Below, piece after piece: positions 21,740 through 30,924 of a stretch of DNA of 64,000 nucleotides; positions within the stretch are counted from its first letter, which is position 1; the number at the start of each line of letters is the position of its first letter. A model generated the notes under the pieces. That model made no database searches, was not told where the DNA came from, and worked only from the letters and a program-made list of their open reading frames with translations. A program made the translations under genes and the position numbers. Origin of the DNA: Ustilago trichophora (lineage: Eukaryota; Basidiomycota; Ustilaginomycetes; Ustilaginales; Ustilaginaceae); assembly GCA_900323505.1 (NCBI GenBank), contig OOIN01000043.1, positions 744,001 to 808,000 of the forward strand. The letters run 5' to 3'.

Positions 21740-23164
21740 TTAATGCGCCTTGCTAGTCTCCTTATGACCATTTCCCAGATGCAAGTCATCCATATGAACC
21801 TCCAAGAATCCTTTCACCGCTTCATAAGTCAAGAAGCTAGTACCGATGCTTGGAGCCACTTTGAGCAAGTTTGGCAACAATCCTCGATAGAGCCCTGTTA
21901 CACCTTCCGCCTTGATGATGTTTTGAATGGCGTTAATGGCGTTTCGATCCTTGTAGCCTAGTTTCTCTTGGCTGTCTTTCATTCCTGCCACCTGCATTCT
22001 CCTGCGTAGCACATCCAAGGGATAAGTTAGCGTCTGGGAGATGCTTCCGGCGAGGGCTCCACATGCGAGCTTCATCAAGGGTGAAGGTTCGCTGCCGTCC
22101 AAGGGGGAAATGTACTTGCGAGCCGCTTCGTAAAAGTAGAAATTGAGTGCGACGTAGGGTGCCACTCCGACAGAGGTGGGTACACATCCACGGTACAAAC
22201 CTCGCAACCCGCCTTCTTCACGATAAACCTTGGTGGTCATCTGCCAAATTCCAGGGACAGCTTTTTGTCTCGCGGCAATTTGCTCCCTCAGCGCCTCCTG
22301 CGATACCTCTTTGACCCCGGCTGTCGTTGCGGAAGAAGACGTGGCAACGGCGGAAGATTTGGCCTCGTTATACATGTTTGCGCTCGCAATGCTGATTCTG
22401 GACCTGACCAGATCCAAGGGGTAGGTGGATACCACACTGGCGATACCCGCCACGGCACCAGCGGTGAGTTTCCGCACCACATCCAATTCGCCAGTGTTCT
22501 CATCGCGTAACCAAGTCTTGCAAAGCTCGTACGTCGTAAATTGAACCGCGGAATAGGGGGCGATGCGGAGACAGTTGATTCCATTGCCACGCATAAAGCC
22601 GGCGAAACCTTCCTCCTGCCACATCTTGACGAGTCCTCCCCAGACACCGTTGTAGGCGCGATTCTTGGCGGCTGCTTTTCCACCACTTTTGGTGGAGGAT
22701 TGAGGCTGGACTTGCATGATGATCTTGAGCCGTTCGAGGGGTGAGACGACGGTTCGGGATGTTGCACCAGCCGCACCACCAGCGACAAAGTAGGTTATGA
22801 GGAATACATTGTTGGTGGTGGTGCTGGAGGTGTTTTCGGTGGATGCTGGTGGCGGTCTTGTCTTGAGGCTTGCTTCAGAAGAAGGTGAAAGCGAATGGAC
22901 CTGCTCGAAGGCTTTAGCGCGAGCCAACTCGGTCGGGGTGAGTGATTCTGCTGAAACCGAAGCAGCAGCGACAGCGGTACTCTTGGAACGTGCACGCAGT
23001 ATTGGTGGCCTATCACTGTGGGTAGTAGGCGACGTCGAGGAGCTGGCAAGGGAAACGAGTGCAGATGCAGATTCCAGGAAAGTTTCCAGTGTCGATGCTG
23101 AAGTTGAGGCCTGGCTGGAGCGTGTGAGCGCCGCCAGTGGGCCGTTTGAATCTGCTTTCGACAT
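21740..23164 (-). CDS. Mitochondrial carrier (SLC25 family), YPR011C-like
   Basis: Single exon, 474 aa. Three carrier repeats carry the signature P-x-(D/E)-x-x-(K/R): SPLERLKIIMQ, YPLDLVRSR and YPLDVLRRRMQ. Repeat 1 contains FVAGGAAGATSRTVVSPLERLK and GFMRGNGINCLRIAPYSAVQF, close to yeast YPR011C (an APS/PAPS carrier) and its plant and animal relatives for adenine nucleotides or CoA; the substrate cannot be set from sequence alone. About 120 residues before repeat 1 are Ser/Thr-rich and without Ca-binding EF hands, so it is not an SCaMC-type carrier. A Ser/Ala/Thr-rich insertion lies between repeats 2 and 3 (around AKSSAVATSSSATT). Start ATG 23164. Confidence 0.88.
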   Translation of the reverse strand: MSKADSNGPLAALTRSSQASTSASTLETFLESASALVSLASSSTSPTTHSDRPPILRARSKSTAVAAASVSAESLTPTELARAKAFEQVHSLSPSSEASLKTRPPPASTENTSSTTTNNVFLITYFVAGGAAGATSRTVVSPLERLKIIMQVQPQSSTKSGGKAAAKNRAYNGVWGGLVKMWQEEGFAGFMRGNGINCLRIAPYSAVQFTTYELCKTWLRDENTGELDVVRKLTAGAVAGIASVVSTYPLDLVRSRISIASANMYNEAKSSAVATSSSATTAGVKEVSQEALREQIAARQKAVPGIWQMTTKVYREEGGLRGLYRGCVPTSVGVAPYVALNFYFYEAARKYISPLDGSEPSPLMKLACGALAGSISQTLTYPLDVLRRRMQVAGMKDSQEKLGYKDRNAINAIQNIIKAEGVTGLYRGLLPNLLKVAPSIGTSFLTYEAVKGFLEVHMDDLHLGNGHKETSKAH

Positions 23165-24833
23165 TGTGACAATATCGACGTTATTATGAGGTTGGTTTTG
23201 AGGCTATTGTGATGACGGGAGCATAGCACGTTGTTCTGCCAGTTTGGATGAGCGAGAGAGAGTTGATAGTCGGACGTCGACCTTGTCTTGTTTCTGTGAG
23301 TGGTTGCGACCAGAACTATCGTCTTGCTTGTTTGTATGTGCTATTCCAGCAGAAAGAAAAGGTTGCGAATTTGAGGAAGGTGAATGGTGAAACAATGACG
23401 ATGCGGTACGACCGCGGCTGTGTTTGGCAATGTTGAGAAGGACGCAGGTGTCGGATCGGCGTGACTCGCTCGGAAGTGGCCGGTTGCAGCTGGTCGGTTG
23501 GGCTTGGATTTTTTCCGACAAAATCACAGAGCCACTACTCGTCACCCCCGCGTCCGGCTTCCAACTGTCCGAAATGGCTCCCGTGTGTCATAAATTGCGC
23601 TTTCCTTTTGAAGCACTTTGAGTGGTTCCTCAAGTGTCTGTAAGCAGTCTTGTGGTGCGTTTCAGTGTTCTTGAAGCAATGTTGGAACGTGATGCAAGAG
23701 AGGTGTTGCGTTTGGGTCCGATGCGACGCGGCGCAAGCTTCAAAAAGAAGGGCGAGAGGCACAGCTGCCTCAAAGATAGGACGAACAGTTCAAGTGGTAC
23801 AGTGGTACAGTGGTACAGATGAAGAGACGATCAATCCCGGTCTCTTCAAGATCATACATGGTCTATATAGGAAACATAGCGACTCACTAACCCAAACCAT
23901 CACACAGGGACTTTGCGGAATCACATAACGTCACACATAGGAGCAAATGATCGACAATCCACACCAAACAGTGCAGGCTCTGTTGGAACATTCTCCGCTC
24001 TATGTAACACTTGTCAGATTCTGGGCTCGCTTGCTCGTATGGGGGAGAGGCACACGATCCGGTCCTTAACCGGGGGTTGCGGGTTGGGTTCTGACGAGCG
24101 TGAAATGAGACTTGCTGTGTGTCACTCACACTCTCTGGACAGATCAATCAAGCGTCCGGGGCGTTGAGCGACGCTCATCATCGCGAAAGAGTCTGGGTTG
24201 AAAGCCTAGCAGCGAAATACTCCACTTTGGCTTGCCGATCTCTTCCGGCTTGAAGTGATATCGCCGATTTTTCGCGATAAGTTCGTCCCGATTGGCGTTC
24301 CCTCGATTCGGTTTTTCAAGTGACCCGACCTTAGTTGTTTACCATCTTATCTGAGTTCTACCTGAAGACGAAAGACCTCATCGGAATTGCCTATTGGGAT
24401 CGGTCGGCAGGTTTCAAGATTCACAACGGCTTAATGTCTTGACGTCGTTCTCCTCTATGTGCGCAAGACAGTCGCAGCGTGGGCTGCTCACAACCGCAAA
24501 TACAATCGCAATACCAATGGCATCACCAATCGTTATAGCTATCGCCACGGTGCCGCATCAGTGTCCTCAATCATACCAAATTCCTCGATTCGACCACAGA
24601 CAATCACTGGTGCATATTGGTTTTTCGTGAGAATGGTAGCTTTCGCATGTGTTATTGGTTTCGATTAAGAAACGCAAGATAGGGTGGTCTTTCGACCGGG
24701 TTGTTTTTGGGTTGTGTGTGAAGTACAAGAGATGGCGGATGCATCAACGAAAAATATGAAGAAGAGACCGAAGAGAAAATGTGAGGTGCATATGCAGGCG
24801 TATTGAACAAGTGAAATGGAGGAGTGAAAACCA
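23165..24833. other. Intergenic, carrier promoter to RPL21 3' end
   Basis: 1.67 kb with no convincing gene. It holds the carrier promoter near 23165-23500 and a short (GTGGTACA)3 tandem at about 23794-23817. No tRNA-like B box was recognised by eye. Confidence 0.55.
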
Positions 24834-26246
24834 TTAAATGTAGGTGTCGTAAGCCTGGGGAGCGAGGGTCTCGGGGGTGTTGTTCTTCATCGAGAGGGTG
24901 TGGGCAACACGGGGAGCAGCGGGGAGGCGCTTGAGCTGGACACGCTCACCCTTGGCCTTGGCCTCCTTCTTGAGCTCAGCGTTGCGCTTGACACGCTGCA
25001 AGAAGTCGTCACGGCATTTGGAGTGCTTGACGTGCTCGATGCGGACGTTGACGCGCTTCTCAATGTATCGGTTGCCAACCACCTTGTAGATGATGACACC
25101 AACAGCTCGTGGGGCAACGTTGAAGACAACACCGGTGCGGCCGTGGTAGTACTTGTGGGGCATACCCTTCTGCTCGGCAGCGTTGGCCTTGATGTCGACA
25201 ATGTCACCGGCGTGGAAGGGTCGCAGGTAGGTCGACATCTTGATGGGACCATGCTGGCGGAACTTCCTCGCGAAGAGGTGGCGGGTTCGGGCCCTGTAAC
25301 CGAAAGAGTGCTATTGTGGTCGAAATGTAGCGCAGTATCAAGAGAGGACAATTGGGTCAGCATGTTGCCCAGTGGATAGACCGGGGCATGGGTGTAGGCT
25401 GGACGTCACGTCAATCTAGCAACGGTAGCGGCATTCGACCAGAACCATGTTCCTCCTTGTATCGATCCATCCTCCCTTGCGTTGCCAGGCGAGTTCCTTT
25501 GGATCTCTGCTGTGATCTACGTGGGGTGACGAGAGTGTTGGGTGCGACCATTGATGTCAAGCGTAGAAGGCGACAAGGTCTGATGTTGGTACAGGTGCAG
25601 AGTATCGGTGAAGAACGGCATCTCTCACTACTGAAATTTGGCGTGGAGTCGAGGCGGCGATAAAGACGCTACCATGGAGCGAGAAAACTGAAACTGTGGG
25701 TCGCCGCGCAGAGGTTGATGGAGCTTCTTCGACGGTGATGGAACGGTGAACGCCTGTGAGATAGAATGAGTCTTTTCCCCGGCATGACTGGCAATTGCTT
25801 CTTGCAAGCATCGCCATGGGAAGTTGCTGGTTGTATCATCGCGATGGACCCAGAGATGCCACTTCCGTGATGCATTGTATACTGTAGGGTATCTCTGTCG
25901 TTGTTTGTCGTCCTTTGAGATCGAAATTCTGCTGGCTGGAAGCATGCCTCGAAGTAGAGGCATTCGGTTTGCTTTGCGGTGTGATGACTCGGTACTTGGT
26001 GAATAACGACCGCCAATGCTATCGTCTGCAAAATGATGAAGGCCTCTTCTGCAACCTTCTGCATTTCCTTTAGCTTCGTCCATCGATCATCATGACGGGG
26101 CCATCCATGTTCATCCTCTTTCCTTCCACTGCAATGGTCTCCTGAACGCTTTGAATCTTTGTTGATGTCGAGGCAATTGCTGCCTGTGGTCGATACATAG
26201 ATACGACGTGACGTTGCTGCCGAATGTTGTTTCAACTTACAGGCAT
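24834..26246 (-). CDS. RPL21: 60S ribosomal protein L21 (eL21)
   Basis: Two coding exons: 26246-26241 (only ATGCCT) and 25310-24834, giving 160 aa, the family length. Exon 1 ends CCT|GTAAGT and exon 2 begins after CAATAG, so the joined N-terminus is [20 protein letters not shown]. The intron (25311-26240, 930 bp) is several times longer than the others in this window. eL21 is a structural protein of the large ribosomal subunit. Family motifs seen are [23 protein letters not shown], and [18 protein letters not shown]. The next Met (25238) would drop 26 conserved residues, so the spliced start is preferred. The gene is divergent from RPS9, and codon use is highly biased. Confidence 0.93.
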
Positions 26247-26992
26247 TGTGACTTAGTGATCTCTTGAGGTGGTGATGGTGACGAGAAGGATGTCAATGAC
26301 AGGCACCTCGAATCGCTTTGGTCTGGCTCGACTTGTGTTGCTGTGCGCAGTGGGATCCAAGCTCTGATCTTTGAGGCTGGCTAGCTAACAGAGGGAAGTT
26401 TGAACGGCCTTGGTGCCAGTGTCTGTCTTTCTCTTGGTGAGCTGAAGATTCTCGCTGAGGTTGCAGGCCGCAATGTGGTCGGCTCGAGATTGACAGTCAA
26501 CCTTCTCTGCTGTGGCTTTCTCAGATTGGTGAACGGCTCTGGCCCCTTCTGCGAAACACTCAATTGGCGTAGCGGAAGAGAAAATGTATTTCTTGATTTA
26601 GCAATTGAATTGAACTTGACCTCGGCCGAGCTCACTGTCCTAGCATTCGATCACGTGTCACCCTAATTTCTTTCGAAAATTAGGCGCAGAGAATTTGGAA
26701 AGGTTTTGACTGGCGCTGCTGCCTGTGATTTCTTCTGTGTCGCAGATCAACAACACGAATCAAAGCGTGGCTAGGGCTCGAGACGACCACAGCCAGAGTA
26801 TGTGAGGTGTGTTCTGTGAAGCCTGGATCATAGCCAACAGCGAGACTGACTGTTGACCCTGAGCCACCAAATCTGCCAGACGAGCGAGCGAGTGAGGTCC
26901 AGACTGACAAACTGCAAGCAACCAAGCAAGGTCTACACAACCATTCCAGAGCCTTCGTCGTTACCTTCAAGTCTCTCACCACACCCATCAAG
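26247..26992. promoter_or_regulatory. Bidirectional promoter region of RPL21 and RPS9
   Basis: About 750 bp between the RPL21 start codon and the proposed RPS9 5'UTR donor. It should hold both promoters. No TATA box is evident. Open frames within it look random. Confidence 0.55.
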
Positions 26993-27902
26993 GTAAGTCG
27001 CACCGAACCCATGCGTTCGTAGTGCTCGAGATATGCCCCTGGCGGCCTCGATACAAGATACCCAGCATACTCTTGTCAGCAATGGCAACGATGGCGACGA
27101 CATCATTGAAAAGAGATTCCGACACGATGACGATTCGACCCAATCCGACAGCACCAGCTTCCACAGCATAGCATCACCATATACCCAGCATACTTTGCAT
27201 ACCCACGCAGCATCGCGCATGAAGATTCATCAGCATGGCGCCGCAATAGCGTTATGAAGCAGATACAATCTTATTTTGTCATCAGCAAATCGAGCATCTA
27301 TAATGCCAGATGCTTCTCGACCGTCCTTTTCACGACAGCATAGCGAGCATCTTTCATCCTGCGAACAACCCCTTGAATACAACAACACAAGCAGGCGCTT
27401 CACCATTGTTGCCCCCAGTCGACATTGCCCTTCGTCGTAGCAAGATGCAACGAGCTCGTTCTAAGTTCCTAGTGACTGTCGAGCAGTTCTGGATAAGCTC
27501 GCGATTGCCTCCCACGCGGACATCACTATCCACCGACCAGCTGGCAGGACATATTCAGTTCTACATCAAGAGTCTGTGCCTCGGGAACGAGGCTGCCTGT
27601 CGCAAAGTTGTTCGCCAACAACGCACAGTCGGCACCGTTTGTCTGGGATGAGGACGCTAGAACTTGCAACTTTCCTTGTCCTCCTCAGCGCTGGAACCCT
27701 ACCACATCGTCATCGTCGTACTCTTTCTTTTCTTTGTGTCCGACACCAAGGGTGACTTGATCGAGGCAACCTAGCATTTCAAGAGCTTTGACCCTCGCAT
27801 GCACAAATAGGCAACATCGTCAGGTCAGCTTTTACTGACTTTTCTGTTGCCCGCCCTGTTCTTCCCATCTGACCCTCCATTTGCTTTTTGCTCCTCGCAT
27901 AG
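26993..27902 (+). other. Probable 5'UTR intron of RPS9
   Basis: A strong donor (AAG|GTAAGT at 26993) and a strong acceptor (CGCATAG ending 27902, five bases before the ATG) flank 910 bp with no gene-like frame. A TACTGAC branch site lies about 70 bp and a CTGAC about 40 bp before the acceptor. The transcript start is not known; a TSS inside this stretch would make it promoter instead. Confidence 0.55.
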
Positions 27903-27907
27903 ACAAG

Positions 27908-28492
27908 ATGCCTCGTGCTCCTCGCAAGCAGTCCAAGACCGCCAAGGTTCCCCGACGACCTTTCGAGTCGGCCCGTCTCGACAGCGAGCTTAAGCTCGCT
28001 GGTGAGTACGGTCTCCGCAACAAGCGTGAGATCTGGCGCATTGCCCTCACCCTCTCCAAGATCCGACGTGCCGCTCGTGAGCTCCTCAAGCTCGACGAGA
28101 AGGACCCCAAGCGTCTCTTCGAGGGTAACGCCATTATCCGCCGTCTTGTGCGCATTGGTGTGCTCGACGAGACCCGCATGCGTCTCGATTACGTGCTCGC
28201 CCTCAAGATCGAGGACTTCCTTGAGCGTCGTCTCCAGACCCAGGTCTTCAAGAGCGGTCTCGCCAAGTCGATCCACCACGCCCGTGTCCTCATTGTCCAG
28301 CGCCACATCCGCGTTGGCAAGCAGATCGTCAACGTTCCCTCGTTCGTTGTCCGTCTCGACTCGCAGAAGCACATTGACTTTGCCCTCACCTCGCCCTACG
28401 GTGGTGCCCGTGCTGGTCGTGTTAAGCGCAAGCGTGCCGCCGCCGCCGCTGCCGCTGCTGGCGGTGACGACGCCGAGGAGGACGAGGAGTAA
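27908..28492 (+). CDS. RPS9: 40S ribosomal protein S9 (uS4)
   Basis: Uninterrupted coding exon, 194 aa, starting [20 protein letters not shown]. uS4 is an early-assembling protein of the small subunit that shapes the mRNA entry and decoding region. Family motifs seen are [21 protein letters not shown], the S4 RNA-binding domain ([40 protein letters not shown], about residues 107-145) and [14 protein letters not shown]. The tail is a poly-Ala run followed by [10 protein letters not shown]. An upstream in-frame Met-like codon at 27881 lies inside the probable 5'UTR intron and is rejected. Confidence 0.97.
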   Translation: MPRAPRKQSKTAKVPRRPFESARLDSELKLAGEYGLRNKREIWRIALTLSKIRRAARELLKLDEKDPKRLFEGNAIIRRLVRIGVLDETRMRLDYVLALKIEDFLERRLQTQVFKSGLAKSIHHARVLIVQRHIRVGKQIVNVPSFVVRLDSQKHIDFALTSPYGGARAGRVKRKRAAAAAAAAGGDDAEEDEE

Positions 28493-28835
28493 ATTACTCG
28501 TTCCACCTTTCGTCACAGCTTCCTAACATCATATCCCCCACACACATAGGGTTCTCTTCTCATGCTCGTGATGGTTAGCCAGCCTTTCAACCACCGCTGA
28601 GCAGAGGAGGAACTCTTACACATGCACACACGTTACACACACACACACACACATATCTTGTATTTTTTCTCAAAGAGATCATCCGATACGCACGTCTCAC
28701 CTGTCGTCGTGTCACCCCCCAAAAGAAAGGCAATTCATAAGGCTCTTGCTTCCCACATCTCCTATATGTGACACAGTCTGACATCACCACACAATTTTGT
28801 CGCGTTTGAGTTTGACATTGAATGGGGATTGGTGG
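28493..28835. other. Convergent 3' region with CA repeats
   Basis: 343 bp between RPS9 and a convergent unknown gene. A CA run lies at about 28634-28651. Nothing else seen. Confidence 0.5.
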
Positions 28836-29525
28836 CTATGCTTGGGCAAGTTGCAACTCGATACTCTCCGCATACACCTCTTGCATCAGTTCAGCGATCT
28901 CCCCTCTGACCTGTTGAACTTTTCCATCGTACTCCTCTATCCTCCCGTTTGCTTCAGCCTCATCTCTCTCCTCCTCACTCTGTGCTGTAGGCCTGAGAGT
29001 AGTCTTTCGCAGCTGATCGCGCTGGACCACGTTCCTCAACAGCTCGTTTTCTTTGGTCTGGATCTTGTCCACCAACCCAGCCAAACCTGTCGCGGTGGAA
29101 TGTGCCAACTCGGTTTGGATGCTTCGTAGTCGATGTCCACATTCTATCAGCGCCTGTGTTGTGATCTGCAGGATCTGCGCCAGGAGGTCTTCTGAGAGCG
29201 GGACGGTGGAGGTGCTGCACCCCGCACAGCGTTGTCCATTCGTGCTTGCGTTCGCTGTATCGCCTTCATCAGAACTAGAAGGGTGTGACGGGTGAGTATC
29301 GGTGTTGTTGAGAGACCCGTTAACCGGACCATTGGTGGCAGAAGCGGAGGAAGGATGCAGAAAAGTGTCAAAGGCGTCGTCGTACTCCCTCCAAACGGCC
29401 ACGCGGCGCTCTTGGACTTCCTTCACTGCCTTGAGGAGGTCCAAAGGTGTGGCAGCGACGGTATCATTTTCCGTGTTGCTATGGCCGTTGGCGACAATAG
29501 TGCCACTTGAGGTTGCTTCGGGCAT
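28836..29525 (-). CDS. Unknown coiled-coil protein
   Basis: Single exon, 229 aa, from ATG 29525 (MPEATSSGTIV) to a stop at 28836. I do not recognise the family. The N-terminal third has a helix (LLKAVKEVQERRVAVWREYDDAFDTFL), followed by a Ser/Asn/Thr-rich linker with one CAGC pair. The C-terminal half is helical with heptad-like spacing (LLRNVVQRDQLRKTTL; YDGKVQQVRGEIAELMQEVY). The size, acidic nature and two-helix layout suit a subunit of a small helical complex, for example in kinetochore or trafficking machinery, but nothing specific supports this. It is divergent from LSM7 (412 bp between starts). Confidence 0.75.
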   Translation of the reverse strand: MPEATSSGTIVANGHSNTENDTVAATPLDLLKAVKEVQERRVAVWREYDDAFDTFLHPSSASATNGPVNGSLNNTDTHPSHPSSSDEGDTANASTNGQRCAGCSTSTVPLSEDLLAQILQITTQALIECGHRLRSIQTELAHSTATGLAGLVDKIQTKENELLRNVVQRDQLRKTTLRPTAQSEEERDEAEANGRIEEYDGKVQQVRGEIAELMQEVYAESIELQLAQA

Positions 29526-29937
29526 CCTAGGCAAAATAATCTGAGCAAGATGATGGCGAAGATGTATGTGGGGCAGTCAAAGGTAAGGATGTGGTGGAGG
29601 CATACGAAGCTTCTCAACAACCTTGCGGAGAAAATGTTTGGATTACGTAATGCTGAGAGCTTGACGCGTTCTCAAAGATGCACAGAGGGTTGTGGAGTTG
29701 CTTCGCCGCCGCCGCTTTACCGCTTTTTGACAGATTGCAACGCCTCGCATCTGCATCCTTACGGTTCCGGCACCATCTTTATCGACCCTTTGACCCTCTC
29801 GAGCATCAACGTGGAGCCTTCTTTCAGCCCTCAGAACAGGTTTAGCCCGATTTAAGACAAATCTGGGCCCAATCGCATCCGAAAAAGGCAACAAAACTTC
29901 ACCAAATCGCACATCGTAGCATAACACAGCTCGAACC
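29526..29937. promoter_or_regulatory. Divergent promoter region, unknown coiled-coil gene and LSM7
   Basis: 412 bp shared upstream sequence. No TATA box or other gene recognised. Confidence 0.45.
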
Positions 29938-30617
29938 ATGTCGGAACGAGGAGTAAGTGTGTCCCCCTTGACTCCATTGCATCTGGCCTTATACGCCGTT
30001 GCTGACCTCCTGATCTGACTCTTCTTTGTCAATCTATCTTAACCCGGCACAAACTACGACCCCGATCCAACCTTTTGTACTCGATCAGGGACGAGGCGGC
30101 CCCCGAGGAGGCCCTTCCAACAGGGGCGGCTCTGGTGGTCGAGGCGGCTCTCAAGCGCGCGGTGGCGGTCGTGGAGGATCGCGCTCCAACCACAACAGCT
30201 CTCACAACAACTCCTCTTCCGAGCGTCCCAAAAAGGAAGCCATCTTGGATCTGACCAAGTACATCGACCAGAAGATCCGCGTCAAGTTTGCAGGTGGCCG
30301 TGAAGTCTTTGGCACCTTGAAAGGTTTTGACCAGCTGATGAACTTGGTCATGGATGAAGTGGTGGAAAGCCTGAGGGATGAGGAAGGCAACGTGACCGAT
30401 AAGACGAGGAATTTGGGATTGGTTGTGTTGAGGGGGACCGCGCTCACCGTCATCAACCCTGCTGATGGGTTTGAGAGTATCGAAAAGTAAGTCTCTTCAC
30501 CTTTCCCATCTGCACCACAGTGCACCACATCAGACCATGTGGTGATGGCAGGAAGGCAATAAATCTGACGACCAATATCGTTCAATTCTGTACAGCCCTT
30601 TCGCACAATCCGAGTAA
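29938..30617 (+). CDS. LSM7: LSM7, U6 snRNA / mRNA-decay Sm-like protein
   Basis: Three exons: 29938-29952, 30089-30486, 30596-30617; 144 aa. Donors are GGA|GTAAGT and GAAAA|GTAAGT; acceptors GATCAG|GGA and TACAG|CCC; CTGAC-type branch sites are present in both introns. The last exon supplies NPFAQSE, matching the NPF ending of LSm7 proteins; unspliced reading would stop after FESIEK. LSm7 is part of the Lsm1-7 ring (mRNA decapping) and the Lsm2-8 ring (U6 snRNA). The Sm fold covers about residues 52-136 (ILDLTKYIDQKIRVKFAGGREVFGTLKGFDQLMNLVMDEVVE, then LGLVVLRGTALTVINP). Before it is an unusual RGG-rich segment of roughly 30 residues. Confidence 0.93.
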
Positions 30618-30924
30618 ACACCGATCTGCCAGGCAGAGTTGAATGCAAGTCGGGCATCAGCAACAATGTAAGCAACGATGCCAATCGCGACACTTGTATT
30701 TGACAGGACATCGATGATGGTTCAAAGACCAATAAAAACGAACTTGTACTTGTAATCTCGCCGACATTGGTCTGTGCAGCAGCGTGTTTGGGAGGAATGA
30801 TGGCGGATACGAACGCACAGACTTGCTCAGTCACTTGGCCGCAGTCTCAGAGCGTTCGTAGGTGTCAGCAGTGAGACTTATGGTCAACAGATGGTTTTGA
30901 ATCGAGGCACTCGTGTACAAGCGT
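30618..30924. other. Convergent 3' region, LSM7 and GH35 gene
   Basis: 307 bp between two convergent genes; nothing recognisable. Confidence 0.45.

Noticed and set aside
24000..24320. Possible tRNA in the gap between the carrier and RPL21
   Set aside because: GC-rich inverted words occur, but no A box/B box pair or cloverleaf could be drawn. No tRNA was recognised anywhere by eye; a tRNAscan run would be decisive.
26060..26100. Box C/D snoRNA in the RPL21 intron
   Set aside because: A C-box-like ATGATGA is present on the minus strand near 26088-26094, but no CTGA D box follows within about 100 bases and no terminal stem was seen.
27310..27651. 113-aa plus-strand frame upstream of RPS9
   Set aside because: It lies within the probable 5'UTR intron, has no signature, and shows none of the codon bias of the adjacent genes.
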